Origin: an uncultured bacterium
GTDB taxonomy: Bacteria; Spirochaetota; UBA4802; JAGODF01
Length of the DNA stretch: 64,000 bases
NCBI GenBank assembly: GCA_937921485.1
Contig: CAKZSV010000045.1
Span: forward strand, 1 to 64,000
Direction: 5' to 3'
The notes beneath the pieces were generated by a model. The model worked only from the letters and a program-made list of their open reading frames with translations, had not been told where the DNA came from and ran no database searches. Positions within the stretch are counted from its first letter, which is position 1; every line of letters begins with the position of its first letter. This document shows positions 1 to 9,657 of the stretch, in pieces. Position numbers and translations under genes: made by a program.

Positions 1-393
1 GGGTTTTATGTTAAAATACCGCTCAATAACAATTTCCGAGGAAGGATAAAAAATATCTTCCACCAGCGTTCCCATCTTCCGCGCCAGATTCCCCCATTGC
101 GCGTTCATGGTTTCAATCATATTTTTTGACCAGTTTTTATACTCCGTCATCTCGTCTTTGAAGACCTTCATTTCATCCTTGAAGACCGTCATTTCATTCT
201 TGAAAGCCGTCATCTCATCTTTGAAGACCTTCATCTCGTCTTTGAAAGCCTTCATCTCGTCTTTGAAGTCTTTCATCTCCTTTTCAAGGCGATTCAATAC
301 AGTGGAACTGTTGATGATAAAATGTCCAAGCGCAGATTCGACAAACGAAACCCGCTCATCCACCTTTTCAACTTTTTGTTCGAGTGCGTTCAT
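1..393 (-). CDS. Heptad-repeat coiled-coil protein, 5' part (DUF3782/nuclease-like)
   Basis: Open from the start at 393 to the left edge, so only the first 131 residues are visible. The ATG follows a GAAGGTGAT ribosome site. Residues about 38-90 consist of near-perfect seven-residue units of the type EMKxFKD (six to seven units, 21-bp DNA repeats), which predicts a long charged coiled coil. After it comes a segment with QWGNLARKMGTLVEDIF, which I recognise as the conserved entry into the C-terminal part of DUF3782-type proteins, a family often predicted to carry a PD-(D/E)XK nuclease-like domain. That domain itself would lie outside the window. The function is unknown; family assignment rests on one short motif plus architecture. 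Confidence 0.7.
   Translation of the reverse strand, partial: MNALEQKVEKVDERVSFVESALGHFIINSSTVLNRLEKEMKDFKDEMKAFKDEMKVFKDEMTAFKNEMTVFKDEMKVFKDEMTEYKNWSKNMIETMNAQWGNLARKMGTLVEDIFYPSSEIVIERYFNIKP
211..300 (-). repeat. 21-bp in-frame tandem repeats encoding heptads
   Basis: Degenerate 21-bp units (core on the minus strand: AAAGACGAGATGAAGGYYTTC) are repeated head to tail from about 160 to 290 inside the coiled-coil gene. Each unit equals one coiled-coil heptad, so gain or loss of units would lengthen the rod without changing frame. The neighbouring gene at 516-905 shows a similar two-unit duplication at about 739-780 encoding IDKRFEQ twice. Confidence 0.75.
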
Positions 394-515
394 ATCATCA
401 CCTTCATTTTACACTCGCTACTGCAATTTCGCATCACAAATAATGATTGGATTAAATATATACTTTTAAAAAACGAAATTCAAGTAAAAAAAAATTTCAA
501 TAAAGAAAGCGATGT

Positions 516-905
516 TTATAATAAATTAAATTGTTTCAAAATCACATACACCTTTTTGTCTATTTCCGCTAATTTTCGTAGTGCATTCAGAGCATTTTCA
601 AGCTTTGTTGCATTCGATTCAACTTTCATTTCAAGAGGCTTGAGCACCGTTTTTCTGTCCCACAACGCAAAACCAATCGTCATTACAGTGATTGCCACAA
701 AGACAGTGGTAAGTATCCACAAAAAAGACATCATTTGCTCAAAGCGCTTATCAATTTGCTCAAAGCGCTTATCAATTTCATTCAATCGCGCCTCGATTCG
801 TATGATGCGATCTCGATCCTCGAGCGTAAAAGGGACCTCCCGCGCAGAAAGCGCTGCAGGCACAACAATTTGAAATACTACAAGCCATAGAATAACTTTT
901 TTCAT
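516..905 (-). CDS. Small membrane protein with coiled coil
   Basis: About 129 residues from the ATG at 905, chosen because it is followed directly by a signal-peptide-like MKKVILWLVV segment and has GGAG upstream. Layout: N-terminal signal or anchor (residues 1-22), a charged helix with the duplicated heptad IDKRFEQ, one clear transmembrane helix around residues 57-80 ending in ALWDRK, then an amphipathic C-terminal helix. Proteins with the same anchor-coiled coil-membrane helix-WDRK pattern are common small hypothetical membrane proteins in many bacteria; no function is established that I can name. A longer start at 971 adds residues that do not look like coding sequence. Confidence 0.7.
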   Translation of the reverse strand: MKKVILWLVVFQIVVPAALSAREVPFTLEDRDRIIRIEARLNEIDKRFEQIDKRFEQMMSFLWILTTVFVAITVMTIGFALWDRKTVLKPLEMKVESNATKLENALNALRKLAEIDKKVYVILKQFNLL

Positions 906-1012
906 AAGAAGCACATTCTCCAAAATACTACGGCATAGTAATAATATACCATAACAGAATGAATTTGTCAAGAAATTAGGAGAGGTAGATGAACATCAAT
1001 ACAAAATATACA

Positions 1013-1047
1013 AGGGGCTGCTAAAAAACAATGTCTTAGCAGTCCCT
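1013..1047 (-). terminator. Hairpin terminator downstream of Ig-like lipoprotein gene
   Basis: Twelve-base arms AGGGGCTGCTAA and TTAGCAGTCCCT pair with one mismatch around a short A/T loop, 18 bases after the stop codon at 1065. On the minus strand the stem is followed by a moderately T-rich stretch (TGTATATTTTG), so termination is plausible but not textbook. Confidence 0.6.
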
Positions 1048-1064
1048 GAGGAGTTTTCTTAACT

Positions 1065-4000
1065 CTACGGCGTATCAATCTGGCGGAACACTTTGATTGA
1101 GAAATTAGTTTTGCCGCTTTCATAATTCCTGTCGCATGCACCATTATCTGAAAAATCACTCAAGCATCCCACATTGAGATATAAATATGATTTTCCATCA
1201 TAGAAAATGCTCGCGTGCGATACGATATGCTTGTTTTTTATCAGCTCTTCTTGAGTCGCATTTTCCGGACCGAGCCCGGATTTCCCGATTTTATAAAATT
1301 TATCCCCATTTGAAGATCTGAATATTTGCGCCCCTTTTGTTTCATTATCGAATCCCACATAGAGATACTTCTGAGTGCCGGTAGGTGCTTCAACAGGATG
1401 AACGAGCGAGATTGCTGTATTATATTCACCATCCCCATTAGCAATCTTTTCATCTGTTACTGGATCATAGACATCGTCCTTAGATTCAGCAGTATCAAAC
1501 ACTTTCGTCCATGCTGAACCATTGTACTTCCACAATTCTCCAATGCTGTCTGTTCTGTTTCTTGCGACATACAATTCATTTTTAAAAACGACCATAAATG
1601 GGATACCCTTTTCACCTGGACGAAGTTTGCTGATGCTTGGAATTTGCCGTGTGGTACCAGTTGTCCACGGTGAAACTCCATCCCTCATTACGTTTGTAAA
1701 ATCTGTATAAGTAGTAGGCGGAACGGTTGTTGATTTGCTAATACCGCCGTTGTTGGCAATGTAGATAGCGCCTCCAAAGTACACAATACTGTCGATACCA
1801 ATATTTGTTGCCGAATTTGCAGGGGATCCGGAACCTCCAAGATAAGGAAACTTCTTAGCACTTTGATTTCCAGTTCCATTGAGCGGTGTTTCACTTTTAT
1901 CTATATATTTACATGCAGCTCCGGTTACAGAAAAATCAAAGATCGCAATTATCGGTTTTCCAGAAGCGCTGTCACTGGCAAAAGCAGTATACACTCTTGT
2001 GCTTCCCTCAAAGCCATAAATCATTTGAAGGCTCATAGTATTGCCAAGTGTTGCAGAACTAATATCGCAGTAACTGATATCAAGCGTATCATCCATATCA
2101 GTGGTAAAGTATATTTCATTAAATCCAGCTCCACCTTCATTATGACCACCGAAAACAAGGTAATCCGTAGTGCCAACTCGCGCCTTCACAAACGAATCGA
2201 CTCCGTCGAACACATTACCTGCGGGACCATTATTGCTGTAAATCAATGCCTTGCACCCGGTATAATTGATGCTCGAAAAAGTAGTCGGTACTTCCACATA
2301 ATCGCTGCCATCATTCACAATGGATATTGTTGTTGCTGTAATATTATTGTTTGTATCCGTACAACCAGTCACCACCAGTTTTGCGGTACCTGCATTATAT
2401 GCAGTCAGATCAGTATCCGGCGTAATATAATACCTTCTTCCTCCGCTTCCATTGTCTTCAATTCTTACCACCGGCCTTGAAATATTTGCTCCGAATGAAT
2501 AGAATGTGCCTGAACTCGATGTGATTTTAAATGTCACAAGCGTCGAATTCGCACCATCCGGATCGAACCTGAAAACACCCGAGTTGTTTTCATTTGGTCC
2601 AAGATAAATCTTTCCGCCATACTCAAACGAAAATGCAAAACTCGTCCCATCGGCAAATGGATCGGTAAAAATCGGTCCATCCTCAACCTTTTCTACAGTA
2701 CCTCCAAATCCAATGAATGTGGTGCGATCTTTAGGGTTCGGCTGAAGATTTTCGGTATTTGCATCATTTCGAAGAGAGGTGCTTACAATGACTGAATAGA
2801 CGCCCACGCCCTGGGTATTTTGATGGGTGATATGCACTTTATTTTTTTCCATTGCATCTCTCTGGACAGCCGTTACATTTCCAAGTGATGTGGGGATCGT
2901 GTAATATGAAATATTCTCCGCGCCGCCGGTATCTGTTCCTTCCTTTACATCTTTTGAAAAGACAATGGCAAACGTATTTGCCGAAGTAGCATACGCTGAA
3001 ACAACTCGCAGGGGTTCATTTCCCTGGAATGTTCCAAATTTTGGATCTGTCATTTTCGCATTTTCATTCTGATCTACAACATTATTGCTCACTGTCAACT
3101 TATAGGTACATGTAGAAGTCTGGCTGGCAGTTTCAATTTCAAATACCTTATCACCTGAAATATGTATTGGTGCTGTCCCGGCAAGTGTTGCGTTGCACCC
3201 ACTTCCCGCAATTGCCTGGTACGTGTAATTCGCGATATTATTAGCCGCATTGGCAGAACCGTCATTCAGCATCGCTTCTGAAAAAGTAATGCGCAGTTTC
3301 GTCGACGTCACCGATAGCACATTGACTACATAGGGTTTGATAATCCCTTTGATGAGCACAGGCGTGGTGATGGCTGAATTTCCATCAATATCGAAAAGCT
3401 CATTATCTTTTGCGTTTATTGTATCCACAAACAGGTCGGCAGAATTGAACGGCACACTGCTTGCGGTATCGATATCCAGATCACCATCACAGCCATTTAA
3501 GTCTGCGCCAGTTGTTGCAAGGCCGCCTACATTGCTACTGCTCACATCATTGTACAGCAAATCACTCGCAACATCAATAGTTCCTGAGCATACCCCACTC
3601 CCGGATGCGGTTTTCACTGCTTCTGAGAAAAATACTTTCAGCGCCGTATCACCCGAATCGGCAGAAGCTTTCGTGAGCACCGGTTTCGCTCTATCATTAA
3701 TCTTCGAGTCATCATAGGTTATGGTAACCGATTCAAGTTCCTGGTCGTATAAATCCGTCACACGGCCGCTTGAAGAAGTGTAGGCAAAAGACTTCCTGTC
3801 GGTACCAGTTACCGTCGCATCATTCGTAAAAAGCGTAATATACTGGTCGTTCGCATTCTGAGGATCCATGCCTCCCTGCGTAGTGATGGAACAGGTCGCT
3901 GTTGCCGTACCACCGGTGATGGTATCGTAATTAACGAAGGAAACTCCAGCAAGCTTGAAGCGCACAATATCGCTTAAACTTATAGAAGAATCTTCAATAC

Positions 4001-5962
4001 TTCTATTGAATTGCACTGTCACCTGGTCAATATTCCCATCGTGATCGCAGTCGTATTGATAGATGTTCACAATCTCAGGTTTGGTGAAGTGAACACCAAA
4101 ATTGGAATTCGTTGGGTTCGGATCGATTTGATTTGCCGCTAAATCCGTAACATTTTGGGTCGTGAGCGTATAGTCCCCGTCTGAAAGCGTTGATGTTGTC
4201 AGTACCACCTTTGAAGTATCAGATTGACGCTCGGCTTTGTTTATTGAGCCGGAACTTAACGTGTAATTTGAGGCATTCTCTGCCGACGTCGTATCCACTG
4301 CTTCGCTGAACGATACTTCAATGGTTGATACCGAAAGAGCTTTTACGCCAGTCACAACAGGATGTACAGTATCATCATTTCTTCCATCAAAATTGCTCGT
4401 TCTGCATGAAGTGTTGATAGTATTTCCATTTATGTCAGCAATTGTATTATTCGATATCGTTACAGTATATTGAATATTATTCTGATTAGATGTAGAGAGC
4501 CGAACCTGAGTTGCACTGATGCGAGACGCAGAAGTTACGGATAATCCATTATTTATGCTGTAGATTGCAGCACATGCACTTTCACCCGAACATTCACTCG
4601 AAAGCGCAGTGATAGCTTCGCTGAAGGTGAGTATCACCGAATTCATTGCTTCAGATACCGCCTCACTAAGCTTCGGACGCGCATCAGCAACAAACGACTT
4701 CTGACTATTGTTTTCGATTTCATTTTCATTTTCATCGCTCACATTGTTAACAGTCAGAGTGAGATTTTCACCATCTGTTTCATCCGTAAGTACCAGATCA
4801 ACCTGTGCGGTATTATCAGACCTTCTGGCAGCAGAAGAAATACTGAAACCTCCGCTTAAAGAATAATTCGAGATAATTTCGGCACTTGTTTCATCGACTG
4901 ACTCAGAAAACGTCACCCGCACTGTGGTAATATTAATTGAATATACATACTGAATAGTCGGCTTTGTAGTATCCGTATTCGCGGCGCCGTTGAATAGTGT
5001 AGAATTCGGCAATACTTCATTACCGTTGTTATCTTTAACACCCGCAACAACAAGTGAGTAATTATTCGTGCCGGACTTCTGCGAATAGGTAGTGAGCATC
5101 ACCTTATTTGTTTCAGAACTTTCTCTTGCAGCAGAATACACTTGCAAAGGTGTGTTGTCTTTATACCTTATGGTATAGTTAACCGGCACATTCGCGCTAT
5201 CGATATTTACTGTTTCTGAAAAAACAACTTCAACATGCGTGCTGTCAACCGGTATTACTGACACCACTGACGGACATGCATCGCCCTGAAATGCCAATAC
5301 ATTGCCGGGTACTGCAACTGCATTTCCGGCAAAATCCGTCACATTGCTCACCGTGAGGGTGTATTCCACATCATTCTGATTTGAGGTCACCAACCGCACC
5401 TGTGCATTATTTTCTGCAAGCCGTTCGGCTGAAGAAATTGTTAGGCCATCAATCGTATAATTTGATGCCTGTTCTGCAGTATCTTCTGTCACTGCTTCCG
5501 AAAATGTCACAAGAACAGTGGTATTGTTTTCTGCAACCACACTCACTAACGAAGGTGCTGTTTGATCATCCCAGTAAGGGTCTTTTCCTCTAAAAATTCC
5601 AGAATACTGGTCCATGACGGTTTGTGTACTTGATTTAACGCCGGAAATGTTGATGGGATAATCAAGATCATCCTGCGAAGAAGTAGTTAGCGTCACAGTA
5701 TCGGCGTTTAGCGAGGCGCCAAGTACAGTAAGGCCATTGATGATATAATTACTTTTATTTTGTGCAGTAGTGGCATCAAGAGTTGTTGAAAATACTATTT
5801 CAACTGTGGTATTGTTTATTGAAGATACTGAAACGACATCAGGTTTTTTCCCCCTCCCAGCAAATTCTCAAATACGCTCCCGCTGCATCCTATGTTGAAT
5901 GTGACAAGTAAAGAAACTATCCCAAAAAATATATTATTTCGGAACCAGTGCTGCGTTTGCAT
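1065..5962 (-). CDS. Large Ig-like repeat surface lipoprotein with beta-propeller-like C-terminus, split by a frameshift
   Basis: Translation starts at the ATG at 5962 (AGGAGG six bases upstream), giving a signal peptide and a lipoprotein-type cysteine (FNIGCSGS). After about 40 codons the frame is lost at a GGGGG-AAAAAA tract; the -1 frame from 5843 then runs 1592 codons to the stop at 1065 and has no plausible start of its own, because a stop lies at 5868-5870. The body holds about ten modules of 80-100 residues with the pattern V.VTFSEAV....A....NY followed by a T.AQV.L stretch, resembling SbsA/Big-type bacterial Ig-like domains. The last 500 residues contain repeated GKIYLG or LYVGFDN strands like propeller blades. 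Inferred role: exposed adhesin or scaffold anchored in the outer membrane. It overlaps the upstream barrel gene by 29 bases, suggesting coupled translation. Whether the shift is recoding, a mutation or a sequence error is open. Confidence 0.75.
5841..5860 (-). other. Slippery A AAA AAC frameshift site inside lipoprotein gene
   Basis: Minus-strand sequence CTGGGAGGGGGAAAAAACCT. In the signal-peptide frame it reads GGA AAA AAC, which fits the X XXY YYZ pattern of -1 slippage; after a one-base backward shift the next codons are CCT GAT GTC, exactly the frame of the Ig-like modules. The purine block GGGAGGGGG just upstream could act as an internal Shine-Dalgarno-like stimulator. I see no strong hairpin immediately downstream. 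Without the shift the product would be a 48-residue lipoprotein ending at 5816. Confidence 0.5.
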
Positions 5963-6842
5963 GGCTATCCTCCTGTGTGGCAAAATGGAATGAAGCACCA
6001 AAACTAAAATGTAAAAAATTCCCATTAACTTTTTCAAAGACCATCAAATATCCGGCTTCCAAAAAGACTTCCAGGGATGGCAGGCTTTTATGCCGGTATC
6101 CCGCGCCTGCACCTGCAAGAAGGGCAAAGTCCATCGATGAGGTATCCTTCTTTTCGGCGTTTTCGGAGGTATCTGTAAGCGACGTCATGGAAATGCCGAG
6201 CGCAAGTTTTGCATACGGACGAAATCCCGCTGAGGTGAGGTACCCAAATTCGTTGGAAAGTAAAATCGGAATAACGGTCACATCCCCCTTAATGGTAGTT
6301 TCACTTCCGGGCGAGGTAAATTTGGCATAGGAAGCCGAAAACCCGCTTCGAAGCTCCAGCGGCGATTGCATGGCAAACACGGGTACACGCACATCAAAGA
6401 GCACCCCGGAGCCAGGCGCCGGTTTGAGCGCCGAGCTTATATCGCCTGAAGGCATGTAGTACGAAATCAACACCCCTGCGCGTGGTTTGTATTTCTGGGA
6501 AAAACCCTGTGTTGCTTTGGAAAATTCCTGCGGCGCTTCGCTAATTTTCTTCGATTTATCTTCTAAATTGCGCCACTCATTTGCTGAAAGCTTCGCGAGT
6601 TTTGCCGTATCGATAGGGCCGTCAATTGCATTGTCGCTGACAATGTATGCAATCTGATCGCGAATAATGTATTCCTCCATCCCTGTTTTCGCGTCACGGA
6701 ATTTAATATTCGCTTTTGTTTCACTTATGATTGTGCCATGCTTTACTACGCCGTTTTTCAGGCGTATGATTTCAGCGCGGGAAATGGACAGGAATGATAT
6801 TGCCGCGATAATGATACATGCGATGATTGATTTTCGTTTCAT
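5934..6842 (-). CDS. Secreted outer-membrane beta-barrel-like protein
   Basis: 302 residues with a clear signal peptide (MKRKS start, hydrophobic stretch, cleavage near SRA-EI). Residues about 24-65 form a small beta domain typical of SH3-like leaders (IIRLKNGVVKHGTII...), followed by a helical linker and, from about residue 115, alternating beta strands with aromatic ends (AGVLISYYMPSG, GFSASYAKF, GAGYRHKS, LEAGYLMVF, HFSFGASFHFA) that look like an eight-strand OMP-like barrel. Inferred to sit in the outer membrane. The Ig-like lipoprotein gene begins inside its 3' end, so the two are probably co-translated and may function together. Exact family not recognised. Confidence 0.7.
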   Translation of the reverse strand: MKRKSIIACIIIAAISFLSISRAEIIRLKNGVVKHGTIISETKANIKFRDAKTGMEEYIIRDQIAYIVSDNAIDGPIDTAKLAKLSANEWRNLEDKSKKISEAPQEFSKATQGFSQKYKPRAGVLISYYMPSGDISSALKPAPGSGVLFDVRVPVFAMQSPLELRSGFSASYAKFTSPGSETTIKGDVTVIPILLSNEFGYLTSAGFRPYAKLALGISMTSLTDTSENAEKKDTSSMDFALLAGAGAGYRHKSLPSLEVFLEAGYLMVFEKVNGNFLHFSFGASFHFATQEDSHANAALVPK

Positions 6843-7178
6843 TTTTGCCCCTTTTGCAAAATTCTCCTTTTCTTCTATCGGCCAGCAGTGGTTATTTTAC
6901 TACAAAAAGCAAAAATGTTCTTAATATAAAATGTCATTGTTGTTTTCCTTATTTGTAATATACTGCAAAATACGAAAAAATCCAAAAAAAACCCATTTGA
7001 GTTTTTTTTAAAAATTTTCATTATTTGCAGCATATATATGACATAATATTGCCGTTTATGAGCAAAAAATTTGTAATATATTAATATTATTATTGTTTAT
7101 AATATTATTTTTATTGACTTCTGATATACGCGTGAATTTTTAAAGGAAGGCATATAGAAGCAATCTCACAACCGGCGC
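6843..7178. other. AT-rich intergenic region
   Basis: 336 bases between two minus-strand genes, very rich in A/T (runs of TTTTTT, AATATTATT). It should contain the promoter of the barrel/Ig-like operon near its left end and the transcript end of the 7179 gene. No coding sequence, repeat or convincing hairpin seen. Confidence 0.5.
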
Positions 7179-7649
7179 TTACCACTGCATCGCATCTGAA
7201 ATATGCTCAAACGCCGCTTCGGGTACAGCAATTGAAAGCGATTTCATCTTGTGAAGTTCGCCATAGAGCATGGAAATGAAATGAAATTGAATGAAATGGG
7301 AAGTATGTATTTTCTCTAAAAAGTCGCGATGCCCTTTTTCTTTCATATCCAGCGCAATTACCGCGGCAACCTGATTTCCATCCGGATTGAAAATAATCAC
7401 GCATTTCACTGCATTTTCAAACTGCTCGAAAATTACCGCAGGCACATCATCGCGCACCTCCTCGACAATATCATATGAGGTGAAATAAAAAACATGAAAA
7501 TCATTACCATCTGCAAGCAATATGGCATTATCGCGGTCAATGAACGTCTCATAAAAAAGCTCAAAATTTCCCTCCCTCGGAAGGGGCGATTCATTGCGCA
7601 GCTCAGTATATTTCTCGATAATGTCCCGTGCGTCGTATGCGTTTTTCAT
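7179..7649 (-). CDS. Conserved-type hypothetical protein downstream of serine acetyltransferase
   Basis: 156 residues beginning MKNAYDARD. The start at 7649 is chosen because its ATG overlaps the TGA of the serine acetyltransferase gene (ATGA), a standard sign of translational coupling; longer starts would run deep into that gene. The protein is soluble, mixed alpha/beta, without signal peptide or membrane helices. It has a beta-rich core (NAILLADGNDFHVFYF, VKCVIIFNP, QVAAVIALDM) reminiscent of small ligand-binding or regulatory folds, but I do not recognise a family. The tight coupling suggests a role linked to cysteine synthesis, which is inference only. Confidence 0.65.
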   Translation of the reverse strand: MKNAYDARDIIEKYTELRNESPLPREGNFELFYETFIDRDNAILLADGNDFHVFYFTSYDIVEEVRDDVPAVIFEQFENAVKCVIIFNPDGNQVAAVIALDMKEKGHRDFLEKIHTSHFIQFHFISMLYGELHKMKSLSIAVPEAAFEHISDAMQW

Positions 7650-8587
7650 ATTCCCGAACCATCGCCGAAATAACTTTCCACCGCTTTCTCCTGCAGCACC
7701 CGCGTTCCCGGCGGCACATCGTGCGTGATCCACACGTTCCCCCCAATTTCCGATCCTCTGCCGATGGTGATTCTGCCGAGTATTGTGGCGCCGGAATAGA
7801 TAATCACATCGTCCTCAACGATTGGATGGCGTGGAATTCCCTTGATTGGATTGCCTTTGTCATCGAGAGGGAAACTCTTCGCGCCGAGCGTCACACCCTG
7901 ATAAATCCGCACATTGTTTTTTATGATGGTCGTCTCCCCAATCACGACACCTGTGCCGTGATCGATGAAAAAGCGCTCGCCGATCGTCGCGCCGGGATGA
8001 ATGTCAATTCCCGTTTTTGAATGCGCCATCTCGCTTATGATGCGCGGGATGATGGGAACCCCAAAGCGATAGAGCTCATGCGCAATCCGATGATTGGTAA
8101 GCGCGTAAATGCTCGGATAGCAGAAAATAGTTTCCCCATAGCTTTTTGCAGCAGGATCGCCTTCAAACGCTGCGCGCACGTCTGTTACCAGCATGCGTCT
8201 GATTTCAGGAAGTTTTTCAAGAAATTGCAAGGTTATGTGCCTGGCCTGCACCTCGCACTCCTCGCAGGTCGCGGGCAGGTTGTTTTCCGTGCATGAAAAG
8301 CAGTATCCGCGCTTTATCTGCTCAGAAAAAAGCAAAAATACGCGGTCGATCGTCGAACCGATATGATAGCTCATCGTTTCGGGCCGAATTTCCGAATTGC
8401 CGAAATACCCGGGAAACAGCGCAGCACGCAGCATTTCAACTATTTCTGAGAGCACTTCCACCGAAGGCATAGGCACGTCATGGTTTGAACGATGATACAC
8501 CACTTCGTACGACTGCGGTATGCACAGTTCGGTGATGATGCTCTGAAGAATTTTTCCATGATTTCCTGAAGTATCCATTATTGCCAT
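7646..8587 (-). CDS. cysE: Serine O-acetyltransferase (EpsC/CysE type)
   Basis: Makes O-acetylserine from serine and acetyl-CoA, the first step of cysteine synthesis. About 313 residues: a long alpha-helical N-terminal domain (1-185) and a left-handed beta-helix of hexapeptide repeats (about 190-300) with the hallmark stretches GIDIHPGATIG, DHGTGVVIGET and NVRIYQGVTLGA that carry the catalytic histidines and acetyl-CoA contacts. The N-terminal domain contains CFSC and CEEC about nine residues apart, a four-cysteine arrangement that could bind a metal; it is typical of the longer EpsC-like subfamily rather than the short E. coli enzyme. Start taken at the ATG at 8587; TTG at 8590 and ATG at 8575 are alternatives since no strong ribosome site is seen. 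Confidence 0.9.
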   Translation of the reverse strand: MAIMDTSGNHGKILQSIITELCIPQSYEVVYHRSNHDVPMPSVEVLSEIVEMLRAALFPGYFGNSEIRPETMSYHIGSTIDRVFLLFSEQIKRGYCFSCTENNLPATCEECEVQARHITLQFLEKLPEIRRMLVTDVRAAFEGDPAAKSYGETIFCYPSIYALTNHRIAHELYRFGVPIIPRIISEMAHSKTGIDIHPGATIGERFFIDHGTGVVIGETTIIKNNVRIYQGVTLGAKSFPLDDKGNPIKGIPRHPIVEDDVIIYSGATILGRITIGRGSEIGGNVWITHDVPPGTRVLQEKAVESYFGDGSGI

Positions 8588-8633
8588 CAAATGTTCGCCG
8601 TTGGGTATTGATTATGGAGTAAAAACGACAGAC

Positions 8634-9005
8634 CTACTGTGATGATTTTTCTTTATTTGAATCGCTTAAAAGCTTTGCTTGCATGCTGCGGTAATGCGAT
8701 ACACTGTGAAGCATCATCGCCATAAAAGGAGCCTCGTATTTCTTTTTCATCATAATGTTGACATGGGAAATGAGATCGCGTACTTCGACGTCTGTGCGGA
8801 TAAGATTTGCCGCAAGATCGTGTTCCACCAGCTCTTGCAGAAACTGCACGTACGATTTCACGAATTCGACGGCAATTTGCTTTTCAGAATCACCTGAATC
8901 CGCCGCATCCATTATTGTGGACACATCGTCATTGTTCAAAAGCTCGATTGCATGGGTAATTACCGATGCTTCGTCGGGGGGTTTATGTTCAGTTTTCGCT
9001 TCCAT
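8634..9005 (-). CDS. Hypothetical soluble helical protein
   Basis: 123 residues, almost entirely helical by eye, acidic N-terminus, no signal peptide. Segments such as KQIAVEFVKSYVQFLQELVEHD and VRDLISHVNIMMKKKY look like amphipathic helices of a small helical bundle. It lies 46 bases upstream of cysE on the same strand and could share its transcript. No family recognised. Start ATG at 9005 is preceded by GAAGGAAGACTT, which gives a usable ribosome site. Confidence 0.6.
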   Translation of the reverse strand: MEAKTEHKPPDEASVITHAIELLNNDDVSTIMDAADSGDSEKQIAVEFVKSYVQFLQELVEHDLAANLIRTDVEVRDLISHVNIMMKKKYEAPFMAMMLHSVSHYRSMQAKLLSDSNKEKSSQ

Positions 9006-9115
9006 AAGTCTTCCTTCTCGCTGCCCGATTATATTTCACAATATGCTTTTGCCGTCAACAACAATTACATTTAATCTTTCGCGGCAGCAGGCCGCATTCG
9101 ACATCCGGACGCACC

Positions 9116-9150
9116 AAAAAAAAGGGGGGATTGTCCTTCCCCCTTTTTTT
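9116..9150. terminator. Bidirectional intrinsic terminator
   Basis: A8-G6, nine-base loop, C5-T7: a GC stem flanked by A and T runs so it can terminate transcription in both directions. On the minus strand it lies 21 bases after the stop of the 41-residue lipoprotein gene, for which it is an excellent rho-independent terminator. Confidence 0.85.
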
Positions 9151-9170
9151 GCAAGAATGTTGAAAGATTC

Positions 9171-9296
9171 TTATTTCGCAGGAACTTCCTCGGCCGCAGG
9201 TGCCGGTTCTGATGCAGGGGGCTGCTGAGGCTGCTGTTTGCAACCGAACACTGAAACCGTGAAAACAACTAACATGAGAAACAGAACTTTTTTCAT
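9171..9296 (-). CDS. 41-residue lipoprotein
   Basis: Short gene with every sign of being real: GGAGGGAG ribosome site 8-11 bases before ATG, a signal peptide MKKVLFLMLVVFTVSVFGC with lipobox VFGC, then a mature peptide of only about 23 residues made of K, Q, P, A, E (KQQPQQPPASEPAPAAEEV), and a strong terminator right after the stop. It forms its own transcription unit between tRNA-Phe and the cysE group. Comparable tiny proline/alanine/glutamate-rich lipoproteins occur in many Gram-negative bacteria; the role is unknown, perhaps a spacer or anchor in the periplasm. Confidence 0.8.
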   Translation of the reverse strand: MKKVLFLMLVVFTVSVFGCKQQPQQPPASEPAPAAEEVPAK

Positions 9297-9482
9297 AAAA
9301 ACTACTCCCTCCATATAAATTTTGTATAATGCTTTTTTTTATTAAAAAAAAATCAAGAAAATATTAATATTTTTTTTGCTGTTGAAATTACAATTTTACT
9401 GATAAAAGCAATGCAACTATAGAGGGATGCACCAGCGAAGAGGTGGCCAGCTTTAATCGAACACCAATGAAATAAAAAAATG

Positions 9483-9555
<73 letters not shown>

Positions 9556-9657
9556 ACGCTGAAAACAATAATTTTTTTAACTTGCGAATTGTCAAATAAA
9601 AAATATCATTGCTGCTGCTATTTATTCATCAGCGAGAGCAAAATAAAGCGGAGTGAT

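Noticed and set aside
160..300. Short direct repeats that could suggest a CRISPR or satellite array
   Set aside because: Units are contiguous, 21 bp, in frame with a gene and encode coiled-coil heptads; no spacers.
1863..2480. Long plus-strand open frame opposite the Ig-like lipoprotein gene
   Set aside because: It mirrors the codon pattern of the minus-strand gene, has no ribosome site and reads as low-quality protein; it is a shadow frame.
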